Counted from the first letter of the stretch, positions 1-6,183 are shown. The stretch is DNA of 7,226 nt from Oscillospiraceae bacterium (GCA_017411665.1 JAFQPT010000105.1:1-7226), one strand, 5' to 3'. The notes: generated by a model from the sequence alone, not told the origin. A program made the numbers and translations.

Positions 1-132
1 CAGCTTCTGCATTTGGGCAACAATGCTCCAACCACCGCCGTACGTGAAGCATCCAATTTTGAAGAAGTCAAAAAACAATCGCAGAATAATCTTATTTTTA
101 TTCATGAATCAATTTCCTCTTATAAAGAATAG
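1..132 (+). CDS. C-terminal end of an unrecognised protein (5' truncated by window edge)
   Basis: Frame 1 is open from the first base to a TAG at 130-132, giving the last 43 residues of a protein that begins outside the window. The tail is hydrophilic (it starts QLLHLGNNAPTTAVREAS and ends ESISSYKE) with no motif I recognise, so no function is offered. Two things support a real gene end: the stop sits exactly at the base of a strong hairpin (128-162), and no other gene accounts for this stretch. It converges with the enoate reductase operon and is probably a separate transcription unit. The fragment is short, so chance openness cannot be excluded. Confidence 0.45.
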   Translation, partial: QLLHLGNNAPTTAVREASNFEEVKKQSQNNLIFIHESISSYKE

Positions 133-162
133 CTCATTCGGCAATATGCCGGATGAGCTATT
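128..162. terminator. Hairpin between converging genes, likely bidirectional terminator
   Basis: Arms 128-142 and 148-162 pair over 15 bp with a single T·G wobble around a 5-nt AATAT loop. The hairpin overlaps the stop codon of the + strand fragment and lies about 27 nt beyond the stop of the minus-strand enoate reductase gene. Flanking T-tracts are weak in both directions (ATTTCG on +, ATTCTTTAT on -). Termination is therefore inferred from position and stem strength more than from a classic U-run. Confidence 0.6.
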
Positions 163-188
163 TCGTTGAAATACGCGGAGATTATGAT

Positions 189-2174
189 TTACAGGCTTCT
201 TGCAATTTCATATGCCTGTGCGGATGCCTTCTGAATGGTGGTAGGCTGACCGTCCTTGGTGCAGTCACCGACCTGATATACGATCTTACCACAGCCAAGC
301 AGATCATTAAACATAGTGGGACGTGCCTTCATACCGGTTGCAATGACAACAGTATCAGCAGCTACTTCAGTCTTGCTGCCACATTCGCTTTCAACGACTA
401 CACCGTTTTCATTGATTTCAACAACAGTACTCTTGCCAATGACTTCCGCACCCTTGTATGCCAGCAGTTCGTTCAGCATCTGACGAACATCATCGGTAAT
501 GACTTTGTCTGCGGCAACCTTGTCGTGCTTGTCAACAACTGTAACATCCTTGCCCTTACCGGTAAGCTGGTATGCGATTTCGCCACCCAGACAGCCACCG
601 CCGACAACAACGACCTTCTGACCAACAGTTGCCTTATCAAACATTACATCCTGTGCATAAACTACATTTTTACCGTCGATACCGGGGATGGAAGGTACAG
701 CAGCTTCAGAACCGAGGGCGATAATAACAACTTCTGCATTCAGATCTTTGATGCAGTCAGCACACATATCTGCATTCAGATGGATATCAACGCCCAGCTC
801 CTTCAGTTCCTTTTGGTACCATGCGTTCAGCTTCTTAACGCCCTGCTTGAAGGGCTGCTCACCGATTGCGATGAGGTGACCACCCAGTGCGTCGCTCTTT
901 TCGTACAGCGCAACCTGATGACCTGCAGTTGCTGCGGTGTGAGCGGCTACCATACCTGCGATACCGCCGCCGATGACTGCAACCTTCTTAGGTCTTGTGG
1001 TCATGTGAACGCCAAACTTGGTCTGCTGCAGAGCTGCAGGGTTAGCGGAGCAGAAGGGATTGCTTACAGTCAAATTGGTGTATTCGCAGTTTGCGCACTG
1101 AATGCAAGGACGAATATCTTCTTCACGGCCGGCTGCAACCTTTGCTGCAAAGGCAGGATCCAGCATGGAGGAGCGGCACAGAGTCATACCGTCGATGCTG
1201 CCGTCTGCGATTGCCTGTTCGCACATTTCGGGATCGTCCATCATGCCGACGCAGAAGACGGGAACATTTACTGCTTCCTTAACGCGCTTTGCAAGGTGAA
1301 TGTTATAGCCCTTAGGCATGTAGTAAGGATTGGTGCAGTAATAGTGAGATTCGTAAGTACCGGAGTTCAGATCGAACATATCGATGCCATAAGATTCCAG
1401 CAGCTTGCACATTTCTACGGTTTCATCAATGTCGCGGCCAAATTCGTTGCTGCCGTCGATGGTTGCTTCGGTAAAGCTCTTCATATAGGTCTTAGCACCC
1501 ATACGAATTGCAACAGGGAAGTCTTTGCCGCAGGCCGCTTTAATGCCTTCGATGTCCTTCTTGTAAATCAGCAGACGGTTTTCCAGATTGCCGCCGTATT
1601 CATCAGTACGCTTGTTGGTGCATTCCATTTCAAACTGATCCAGTAGATAACCGAAATGTGCATGGATTTCAACACCGTCAAAACCGTTGTCCTTGGCGTA
1701 CTTAGCCAGTCTTGCATGACCATCCAGCAAAGTTTCGATTTCTTCCTTAGTCAGAACAGGAGTGGTCTTGCTGGGATCCTTTAGAGAGGGAAGTGCAGAG
1801 CAGGAATTACCGTTTCTCATTCGACCGGGACCAAAGCCCATCTGCAGGAAAATCTTTGCACCATATTCGTGGGCACGTCTGGTCAGCTCTCTGGTGCTGT
1901 CACCGGTGATTTTGGGATACTGGATCAGACTGGGACGATCACCTTTGGGATCCCAGCCGTCTACGGACTGGTCACCGTAGTTAGAACCGGTGATGATCAG
2001 ACCGAAGCCGCCGCGTGCGCGGGAAACTTCAAAGTCAATGCCGTTCTGAGACCATTCGCCCCAAAAGCCGTTGATGAAGAAACGGCTGGATACAGAGCCG
2101 GCGGCATAACGGTTTTTAATGGTAACATTGCCGATCTTAATCGGACTCATGGAAAGAGGGTATTTTGTACTCAT
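189..2174 (-). CDS. NADH:flavin oxidoreductase / 2-enoate reductase family protein (FMN, 4Fe-4S, FAD)
   Basis: This 661-residue protein has the full architecture of the 2,4-dienoyl-CoA reductase / trimethylamine dehydrogenase / BaiCD-BaiH group. Residues 1-350 form an old-yellow-enzyme TIM barrel, with the hallmark block HAHFGYLLDQF at 171-181 followed by NKRTDEYGG (187-195). Y176 matches the position of the catalytic tyrosine in 2,4-dienoyl-CoA reductase. Cysteines C357, C360, C363 and C375 fit a 4Fe-4S site. A dinucleotide fold starts at 397 (VAVIGGGIAGMVAA) for FAD and a second at 521 (VVVVGGGCLGGEIA) for NAD(P)H. Members are cytoplasmic and pass electrons from NAD(P)H via FAD and Fe-S to FMN, which reduces an activated C=C bond. 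The substrate is unknown. It is the last gene of the operon, 18 nt after the nitroreductase gene, with a Shine-Dalgarno CAGGAAG before the ATG. One oddity is residues 111-119 (QMGFGPGRM), where many relatives have an HxGR-type substrate loop. The family call is firm; the reaction is not. Confidence 0.93.
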   Translation of the reverse strand: MSTKYPLSMSPIKIGNVTIKNRYAAGSVSSRFFINGFWGEWSQNGIDFEVSRARGGFGLIITGSNYGDQSVDGWDPKGDRPSLIQYPKITGDSTRELTRRAHEYGAKIFLQMGFGPGRMRNGNSCSALPSLKDPSKTTPVLTKEEIETLLDGHARLAKYAKDNGFDGVEIHAHFGYLLDQFEMECTNKRTDEYGGNLENRLLIYKKDIEGIKAACGKDFPVAIRMGAKTYMKSFTEATIDGSNEFGRDIDETVEMCKLLESYGIDMFDLNSGTYESHYYCTNPYYMPKGYNIHLAKRVKEAVNVPVFCVGMMDDPEMCEQAIADGSIDGMTLCRSSMLDPAFAAKVAAGREEDIRPCIQCANCEYTNLTVSNPFCSANPAALQQTKFGVHMTTRPKKVAVIGGGIAGMVAAHTAATAGHQVALYEKSDALGGHLIAIGEQPFKQGVKKLNAWYQKELKELGVDIHLNADMCADCIKDLNAEVVIIALGSEAAVPSIPGIDGKNVVYAQDVMFDKATVGQKVVVVGGGCLGGEIAYQLTGKGKDVTVVDKHDKVAADKVITDDVRQMLNELLAYKGAEVIGKSTVVEINENGVVVESECGSKTEVAADTVVIATGMKARPTMFNDLLGCGKIVYQVGDCTKDGQPTTIQKASAQAYEIARSL

Positions 2175-2192
2175 ATTTATCGCTTCCTGTTT

Positions 2193-2708
2193 TTACAGTG
2201 TGGTTAACATTTCATCCAGTTTTCTGGATTTATTGTGATTCGGACTTTCCGGACAATCGTCAGCAGGATATCCAACCAGCAACAATGCGGCAGGAACCAG
2301 ATTGTCCGGTAAATCAAACGTTTGTTTTACCAAAGCAGGGTCAAAATATTCTACCCAAGTTGACCCAAGCTTATCCATGGTAGCCTGCATCATCATGTGG
2401 GTGGTTACGATGCTGGCATCAAACCACCCACCATCAAAGTTGTCAAATGGACGAACCCACTCCAGCTCGGTGTCAAAGCAGACTAAAAATACGATCGGAG
2501 CACCGTATATGCAAGGGGAACATTGATTAATTTTATCCAATGCCTGCTGTGACCGGAGCAGAAATACCTTTTGTGGCTGTTTGTTCTTTGCTGTGGGGGC
2601 CAAACGCATGGCCTCAAGGATATTATCTATTTTTTCTTGTTCGACAGGTTTTTCCGGATTATATTTCCTGATCGTTTGTCTGCGTTTTACAAGATCCAAG
2701 AAAGACAT
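2193..2708 (-). CDS. Nitroreductase family protein (FMN-dependent)
   Basis: This 171-residue protein is near the short end for nitroreductases. The N-terminus has the FMN-contact pattern RRQTIRKY (9-16), then APTAKNKQP (37-45), equivalent to the family's APSaxNxQPW segment. A mid-protein helix follows (WFDASIVTTHMMMQATMDKLGSTWV, from 95), matching the D-x-a-a...GLGs-W region, and the C-terminal VGYP (145-148) is typical. Such enzymes are cytoplasmic flavoproteins that use NAD(P)H to reduce nitro groups, quinones or activated double bonds; some instead donate or accept electrons within pathways. It lies between the PrpD-like gene (17 nt) and the enoate reductase gene (18 nt), so it is almost surely cotranscribed. 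The Shine-Dalgarno AAAGGAAG overlaps the stop codon of the upstream gene, which suggests translational coupling. A role as auxiliary reductase or flavin/electron partner is inference. Confidence 0.88.
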   Translation of the reverse strand: MSFLDLVKRRQTIRKYNPEKPVEQEKIDNILEAMRLAPTAKNKQPQKVFLLRSQQALDKINQCSPCIYGAPIVFLVCFDTELEWVRPFDNFDGGWFDASIVTTHMMMQATMDKLGSTWVEYFDPALVKQTFDLPDNLVPAALLLVGYPADDCPESPNHNKSRKLDEMLTTL

Positions 2709-2725
2709 AGTGCGCCCTGCTTCCT

Positions 2726-4180
2726 TTAAGGTACCAACAGTTCAGTCAGTTCGGACATGTCTTCAACTTCTTCCAGATGCTTGCACAGATAAACGATCTT
2801 TTCTAGCTTTTCCTGAGGCATTTCGTTTACACAGTAGGGAGCACACTTGTAGAACTTTTCTTCGAACTTATCCCAAGTCATGGGGTTTGCCATGCAGCCG
2901 AGAACAGCAGTTTCGGTCATAGAGTACTGAGTGCCGTCCTTGAGGGTAATTTCGGTGGTATAACCGTCGAAAATGGGGATGTTGGGGTCATCACTGATAT
3001 CAACACGAACCTTCTGCATGAGTTCACGCTTTTCGGGGTTCTTAAATTCGGATTCATCAAATGCGTCCAGGAAGACTTCGCCGTGGATTGCTGCATGAGA
3101 GATTGCGTAGGGAATGGAGAACATTGCTTCGCCAACGGTTTCGGGATTCCAACGGCTGGGCTGGATGCAAGGATCGGCGTTGGGAGCAACGATGCAGTGA
3201 ATATCTGCGATATCGTGATAATCAATATTGTGCTGTTCACGGAGCTTGATCATTGCGGACACAACGCTGTGAGTGAACTTGCAGGATGCATAAGGCTTAA
3301 CCAGCAGACCATCACTCCAGTGCCAGTAGGTGCCCAGTTCCTTGGTCAGCAGTTCGGGCTCAATATCATCCCATACGATATAGCGGAAGATACCGCAATC
3401 ACCGAAGTAGATGCCGTGAGGAGCGGTCAGACCATCCATTGCCAGAACGGCTGCCTTGATTGCGTCGGAGCCGAAGAAGCCGTGTTCGATACGCTGAGAG
3501 TCAACACCTTCAAATACCTTCTGTTCTTCACCGATGCTGTTTGCGCAGAAAGCGAAGCCAGCGGCATTCCAGATCTGTTCCTTATCACCGCCAAACATCT
3601 TTGCCAGACCGACTGCTGCACCGATAGAGCCGCATTCGCCGGGCAGACCCATAGGATGATACTGGAAGCGGCATGCGGAGTGCTGTCTGGTAGACCATTC
3701 TGCGCCCAGAATATATGCGGTCAGAAATTCCTTGCCGGAAATCTTTTTGTCTGCGACGCTGATACCGGTCAGCATTGCGGGGATCATAAATTCAGAGATA
3801 TGTCCGCCGGTGTCGTGAACGTCACCGAAGTCCAGTGCGCGTGCCATAGTACCATTGACCATAGCTGCGATGACAGAAGGAGCCTGATAATCATAGAAGA
3901 ATACCTTGCTTTCACCCATGCCTTTCCAGCGTTCCATGGACTTGGCGACTGCAGGAACACAGCGTGCGGAGGAACCACCCATCATAACTGCGATGGTATC
4001 AAGGACACCCTGCTTTGCGCGGTCGATTTCCTTTGCAGGGATGTCTTCGTAATTTGTATTTGCAGCCAATTCGGCCAGCTTTCCGGCAGGATCTTCTGCA
4101 GGAGTCATTCGGGGATAGCCCTTCCAGTCCTTTTCGGGATCAGTGATGTACCAGTATTCGGTTCTTTTTTCAGTAGCCAT
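2726..4180 (-). CDS. MmgE/PrpD family protein (paralogue 1)
   Basis: This 484-residue protein is the usual length for the MmgE/PrpD family, whose members include 2-methylcitrate dehydratase PrpD, cis-aconitate decarboxylase (CAD/IRG1) and iminodisuccinate epimerase. Visible family features are an N-terminal helical domain with NTNYEDIP (41-48), NGTMARALDFGD (109-120), the active-site loop ending GGH (H127), RFQYHP (171-176, H175) and KPYASCKFTHS (295-305, H304). D117, H127, H175 and H304 line up by eye with the Asp and His residues implicated in CAD/IRG1 catalysis. Start choice: the frame opens 7 codons earlier at a TTG, but ATG at 4178-4180 has GAGGT 7 nt upstream and gives a MATEKRTEYW start, so it is preferred. 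It is first in the operon with the nitroreductase and enoate reductase genes and diverges from a paralogue at 4696. The exact reaction (dehydration, decarboxylation or epimerisation of a polycarboxylic acid) cannot be decided here, and no prpB/prpC-like gene is nearby. Confidence 0.9.
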   Translation of the reverse strand: MATEKRTEYWYITDPEKDWKGYPRMTPAEDPAGKLAELAANTNYEDIPAKEIDRAKQGVLDTIAVMMGGSSARCVPAVAKSMERWKGMGESKVFFYDYQAPSVIAAMVNGTMARALDFGDVHDTGGHISEFMIPAMLTGISVADKKISGKEFLTAYILGAEWSTRQHSACRFQYHPMGLPGECGSIGAAVGLAKMFGGDKEQIWNAAGFAFCANSIGEEQKVFEGVDSQRIEHGFFGSDAIKAAVLAMDGLTAPHGIYFGDCGIFRYIVWDDIEPELLTKELGTYWHWSDGLLVKPYASCKFTHSVVSAMIKLREQHNIDYHDIADIHCIVAPNADPCIQPSRWNPETVGEAMFSIPYAISHAAIHGEVFLDAFDESEFKNPEKRELMQKVRVDISDDPNIPIFDGYTTEITLKDGTQYSMTETAVLGCMANPMTWDKFEEKFYKCAPYCVNEMPQEKLEKIVYLCKHLEEVEDMSELTELLVP

Positions 4181-4186
4181 ATTAAA

Positions 4187-4192
4187 TACCTC
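4187..4192 (-). promoter_or_regulatory. Shine-Dalgarno site deciding the start of PrpD-like gene 1
   Basis: On the minus strand GAGGT(A) stands 7 nt before the ATG at 4180-4178. The in-frame TTG at 4201-4199 lies upstream of this site and has no ribosome-binding sequence of its own. Initiation is therefore assigned to the ATG and the 7-residue N-terminal extension is dropped. Confidence 0.75.
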
Positions 4193-4230
4193 ATAATTCA
4201 ATTTGTTTCTTGGTGGGTTTTGCAGAGCGG

Positions 4231-4236
4231 ATTATA
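4231..4236 (-). promoter_or_regulatory. Candidate -10 box of the three-gene operon promoter
   Basis: A perfect TATAAT reads on the minus strand here, preceded by A-rich sequence. It would put the transcription start near 4224 and leave a leader of about 44 nt before the ATG at 4180. There is no good TTGACA at 16-18 nt spacing; that position is occupied by the 15-bp tandem repeat at 4241-4270. A weak -35 combined with a repeat suggests activator dependence (inference). Confidence 0.5.
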
Positions 4237-4240
4237 TTTT

Positions 4241-4270
4241 GATCCGTTCTGATTTGATCCGTTCTGATTT
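4241..4270. repeat. Perfect 15-bp tandem direct repeat (two units) at operon promoter
   Basis: The unit GATCCGTTCTGATTT occurs twice without a spacer (4241-4255 and 4256-4270). It sits immediately upstream of the candidate -10 box of the minus-strand operon, spanning roughly positions -17 to -46. A regulator binding in tandem is the natural reading; a recent slippage duplication with no function is the alternative. The core TTCTGATT recurs at 4558-4565 near the other divergent gene. Confidence 0.85.
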
Positions 4271-4288
4271 TGTTATGTATAATTAGGG

Positions 4289-4304
4289 TGTGGTGAAAAC
4301 CACA
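4289..4304. promoter_or_regulatory. Palindrome TGTGGT-N4-ACCACA, candidate operator
   Basis: A perfect 6-bp inverted repeat around GAAA lies about 65-80 nt upstream of the predicted operon start site. Symmetric TGGT...ACCA sites are typical of dimeric helix-turn-helix regulators, for example the FadR-type GntR family. No GntR gene is in the window. It could also be a short RNA stem, or chance in a 515-nt region. Confidence 0.4.
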
Positions 4305-4402
4305 GGCGCTCCCTTTGCTTAATTGGATTCTAACATACAAGGTTATGCGCGTCCAAAGGCTGGTTAAATAACTATCAATACACGGGTGACACTTTTTTTT
4401 AT

Positions 4403-4433
4403 TACAAATTCGCTGTGATGATTCGTACAAATT
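4403..4433. repeat. Spaced direct repeat TACAAATT with interleaved ATTCG pair
   Basis: TACAAATT occurs at 4403-4410 and again at 4426-4433 (23-nt period, about two helical turns), with ATTCG at 4408-4412 and 4421-4425 between them. This lies centrally in the divergent region, where a regulator controlling both directions could bind. It is AT-rich, so chance is a real possibility. Confidence 0.35.
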
Positions 4434-4439
4434 ACATTA

Positions 4440-4491
4440 GAAATAAAAAGAAATAAAAGCATCCCCCGAATGGATAGCAAATCGGAGGATG
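4440..4491 (-). terminator. Terminator-like hairpin on the minus strand inside the divergent region
   Basis: Arms 4460-4469 and 4482-4491 form a 10-bp stem with one C·A mismatch and a 12-nt loop. Read on the minus strand, it is followed by CTTTTATTTCTTTTTATTT, a U-rich tail. No minus-strand gene lies upstream of it except sequence antisense to the + strand PrpD-like gene. It could stop antisense or read-through transcription before the operon promoter, end a small RNA, or be fortuitous. Confidence 0.35.
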
Positions 4492-4547
4492 AACAGGGAA
4501 AATTTGAAAAGGAGGAAGCAGGGGAAAAATAATAGATGTTTTAGAGA

Positions 4548-4576
4548 TTGATTTTCATTCTGATTCGGGTTATTTT
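4548..4576 (+). promoter_or_regulatory. Candidate promoter for PrpD-like gene 2 (ambiguous)
   Basis: TTGATT (4548-4553) and TATTTT (4571-4576) are separated by 17 nt, each matching 4 of 6 consensus bases. The repeated word TTCTGATT (4558-4565) lies in the spacer. A competing candidate is TTGACG at 4604-4609 with CTAAAT at 4627-4632 (17 nt, 5/6 and 3/6). Neither is strong, so this is a location guess. Either choice leaves a leader of roughly 60-115 nt. Confidence 0.3.
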
Positions 4577-4648
4577 TTTGAATGGAGCGAGATTGTTGGA
4601 AACTTGACGGAAGCGGAAAAAACGGGCTAAATAAAATCAGCAACAGGC

Positions 4649-4666
4649 ACTGCACTTCGGTGCAGT
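4649..4666 (+). other. Leader hairpin with TTCG tetraloop before PrpD-like gene 2
   Basis: ACTGCAC-TTCG-GTGCAGT is a perfect 7-bp stem with a closed TTCG loop, ending 14 nt before the AAAGGAG ribosome-binding site (4681-4687). On the + strand it is followed by TAAAAAATT rather than a T-run, so it is not an obvious terminator for this gene. It may stabilise the mRNA 5' end. Confidence 0.55.
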
Positions 4667-4695
4667 TAAAAAATTACTGAAAAGGAGAATACAAA

Positions 4696-6183
4696 ATGAA
4701 AGAACATCCAGTAATGCCCGGTATTCAGGTTAAGAGTGAAGAATTCCCCGCTGTGATTCCCAATCTGGACAGAATTCCTCTGTGCAAGTTTGACGAAGAC
4801 CCCGCAGGCAAGCTCGTTGACTTCTGTGTTAACACCAACTACGAAGATATTCCCGAAGATCTGAGAGAAAGAGCAAAGCAGGCCTTCCTTGATGTTATCG
4901 GCGTAATTATCGGTGGTACCGGTCGTCCCCCTGCAGTAGCAACTGCTGAATATGCAAAGAGATGGCAGAGCGAAGACGGCGATGGTCGTGTTATCGTTTA
5001 CGGCTACAAGTGCCCTTCTCCCATTGCTGCAGTAGCAAACGGCACATTTGCAAGATGTCTGGACTACGGTGACTGTGGTATTGTTGGCGGCCACCTGTCC
5101 GAACATATGGTTCCCACTCTGCTCAGCGCAACCAATATTAACGACAAGCCCATTTCCGGTAAGGAACTGATCGCTGCTTACAATGTCGGCGCAGAATGGG
5201 GCAATCGTCATCATGGCGCATATAACTTCCATTATCATACTACCGTTATGCCTGCTGACATGGGCTGGGTACAGTCTATTGTTGCTCTGGCAAAGCTGGC
5301 AGGGCTGAATAAGGAACAGTTCTGGAATGCAGTTGGTCTGCAGTTTACTGCAACCAGCTTGAGCACCAACCAGAAGAACAACGAAGGCACTGATGGCTCC
5401 CGTATCTCTCACGGCTTCATCTCCAGCAATGGCATTACCTCCGTTCTGATGGCTCGTGCAGGTATGACCGGTGTTCACTCCATGTACAATGGTGAAGCAG
5501 GCGTTCTGCGTATGGTTCAGTGGGATGACCTGTATCCCGAATATCTGACCAATGGTCTGGACGAAAATGATGGCTTTATTAAGTGGACCTGGAATGAAGG
5601 CAACAAGCTGACCATCAAGCCTTATGCAGCTTGCAAGTTCACTCACTCCTGCATCTACTGCGCAGCTCGTATCAGAGAACTGTACAACCCCGATCTGAGC
5701 AAGATCAAGAACATTCACTGCATCGTTTCTACCAGTGCAGGTCCTGTAACTCAGCCCACCAGATGGAATCCTGTAACCGACGGCGACGCAATGTTCAGCC
5801 TGCCTTACGCAGTTTGCCACTCCCTGATGTTTGGCGACGTTCAGCTGGGTGACTTTACTCAGGACAAGATTCAGGATCCCGAAAAGAGAGCTCTGATGCA
5901 GAAGGTTACCATCGAAATCGATCCCAACCGTCCCATTTTCGACGGCTTCACCGTTGTGATCACCATGGAAGATGGCACTGTTTACGAATACACCGATGAT
6001 GGCCTGCCCGGCAGCGAAAGAAACCCCATGACTTGGGATCAGATTGAAAACAAGTTCTGGAAGTGCGTAGAATTCGCAGCAAAGCCTATCCCTGAAGAAA
6101 AGCTGAAGAAGCTGATCGAACTGTGCAAGCATCTGGAAGAAGTTGAAGATATCAACGAAATTCTGGACAATATGATTGCGTAA
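4696..6183 (+). CDS. MmgE/PrpD family protein (paralogue 2)
   Basis: This 495-residue protein is clearly related to the divergent paralogue. Shared blocks include DPAGKL (35-40), NTNYEDIP (46-53), KPYAACKFTHS (308-318), IHCIV (340-344), RWNP (356-359), the DPEKR/LMQKV segment (394-404), NPMTWD (443-448) and CKHLEEVED (477-485). Family catalytic positions are present at D123, H133, H181 and H317. The loop between D126 and H133 reads CGIVGG, whereas paralogue 1 has VHDTGG, so an extra histidine and aspartate seen there are absent here. Members are soluble and act on polycarboxylic acids by dehydration, decarboxylation or epimerisation; which one applies here is unknown. The start is well supported: AAAGGAG lies 8 nt before the ATG. 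It is apparently monocistronic, followed by a strong terminator at 6219-6258. The two paralogues could act on successive or stereoisomeric substrates, or form a mixed complex; both ideas are inference. Confidence 0.9.
   Translation: MKEHPVMPGIQVKSEEFPAVIPNLDRIPLCKFDEDPAGKLVDFCVNTNYEDIPEDLRERAKQAFLDVIGVIIGGTGRPPAVATAEYAKRWQSEDGDGRVIVYGYKCPSPIAAVANGTFARCLDYGDCGIVGGHLSEHMVPTLLSATNINDKPISGKELIAAYNVGAEWGNRHHGAYNFHYHTTVMPADMGWVQSIVALAKLAGLNKEQFWNAVGLQFTATSLSTNQKNNEGTDGSRISHGFISSNGITSVLMARAGMTGVHSMYNGEAGVLRMVQWDDLYPEYLTNGLDENDGFIKWTWNEGNKLTIKPYAACKFTHSCIYCAARIRELYNPDLSKIKNIHCIVSTSAGPVTQPTRWNPVTDGDAMFSLPYAVCHSLMFGDVQLGDFTQDKIQDPEKRALMQKVTIEIDPNRPIFDGFTVVITMEDGTVYEYTDDGLPGSERNPMTWDQIENKFWKCVEFAAKPIPEEKLKKLIELCKHLEEVEDINEILDNMIA

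Noticed and set aside
153..1646. Long open frame (497 codons) on the + strand opposite the enoate reductase gene
   Set aside because: It is antisense to a protein with clear FMN, Fe-S and FAD motifs, has no family motif, and is an effect of codon bias that avoids antisense stops.
189..2174. Bile acid 7-dehydroxylation enzyme (BaiCD/BaiH)
   Set aside because: The protein shares the family architecture, but no other bai-type gene (CoA ligase, dehydratase BaiE, transporter, steroid dehydrogenase) is nearby, so the steroid role is unsupported.
3083..4252. Long + strand frame (389 codons) opposite PrpD-like gene 1
   Set aside because: It is Cys-rich and low-motif, lacks a Shine-Dalgarno, and lies fully antisense to a well-supported family protein.
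4241..4270. CRISPR or transposon end repeat
   Set aside because: Only two abutting 15-bp copies with no spacers, no inverted ends, no target duplication and no associated cas or transposase gene.
4470..4532. 20-codon charged open frame (MDSKSEDEQGK...) as a possible leader peptide
   Set aside because: It has no ribosome-binding site upstream, and its Lys/Glu content simply reflects purine-rich DNA. Its start lies in the loop of a hairpin.
4437..4655. 72-codon hydrophobic minus-strand frame in the divergent region
   Set aside because: It starts at GTG without a ribosome-binding site, reads as low-complexity Phe/Leu/Ser-rich sequence from an AT-rich intergenic stretch, and crosses a predicted terminator stem.
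189..6183. Classical methylcitrate (propionate) operon
   Set aside because: No methylcitrate synthase or methylisocitrate lyase gene is present, and the partners are an enoate reductase and a nitroreductase.
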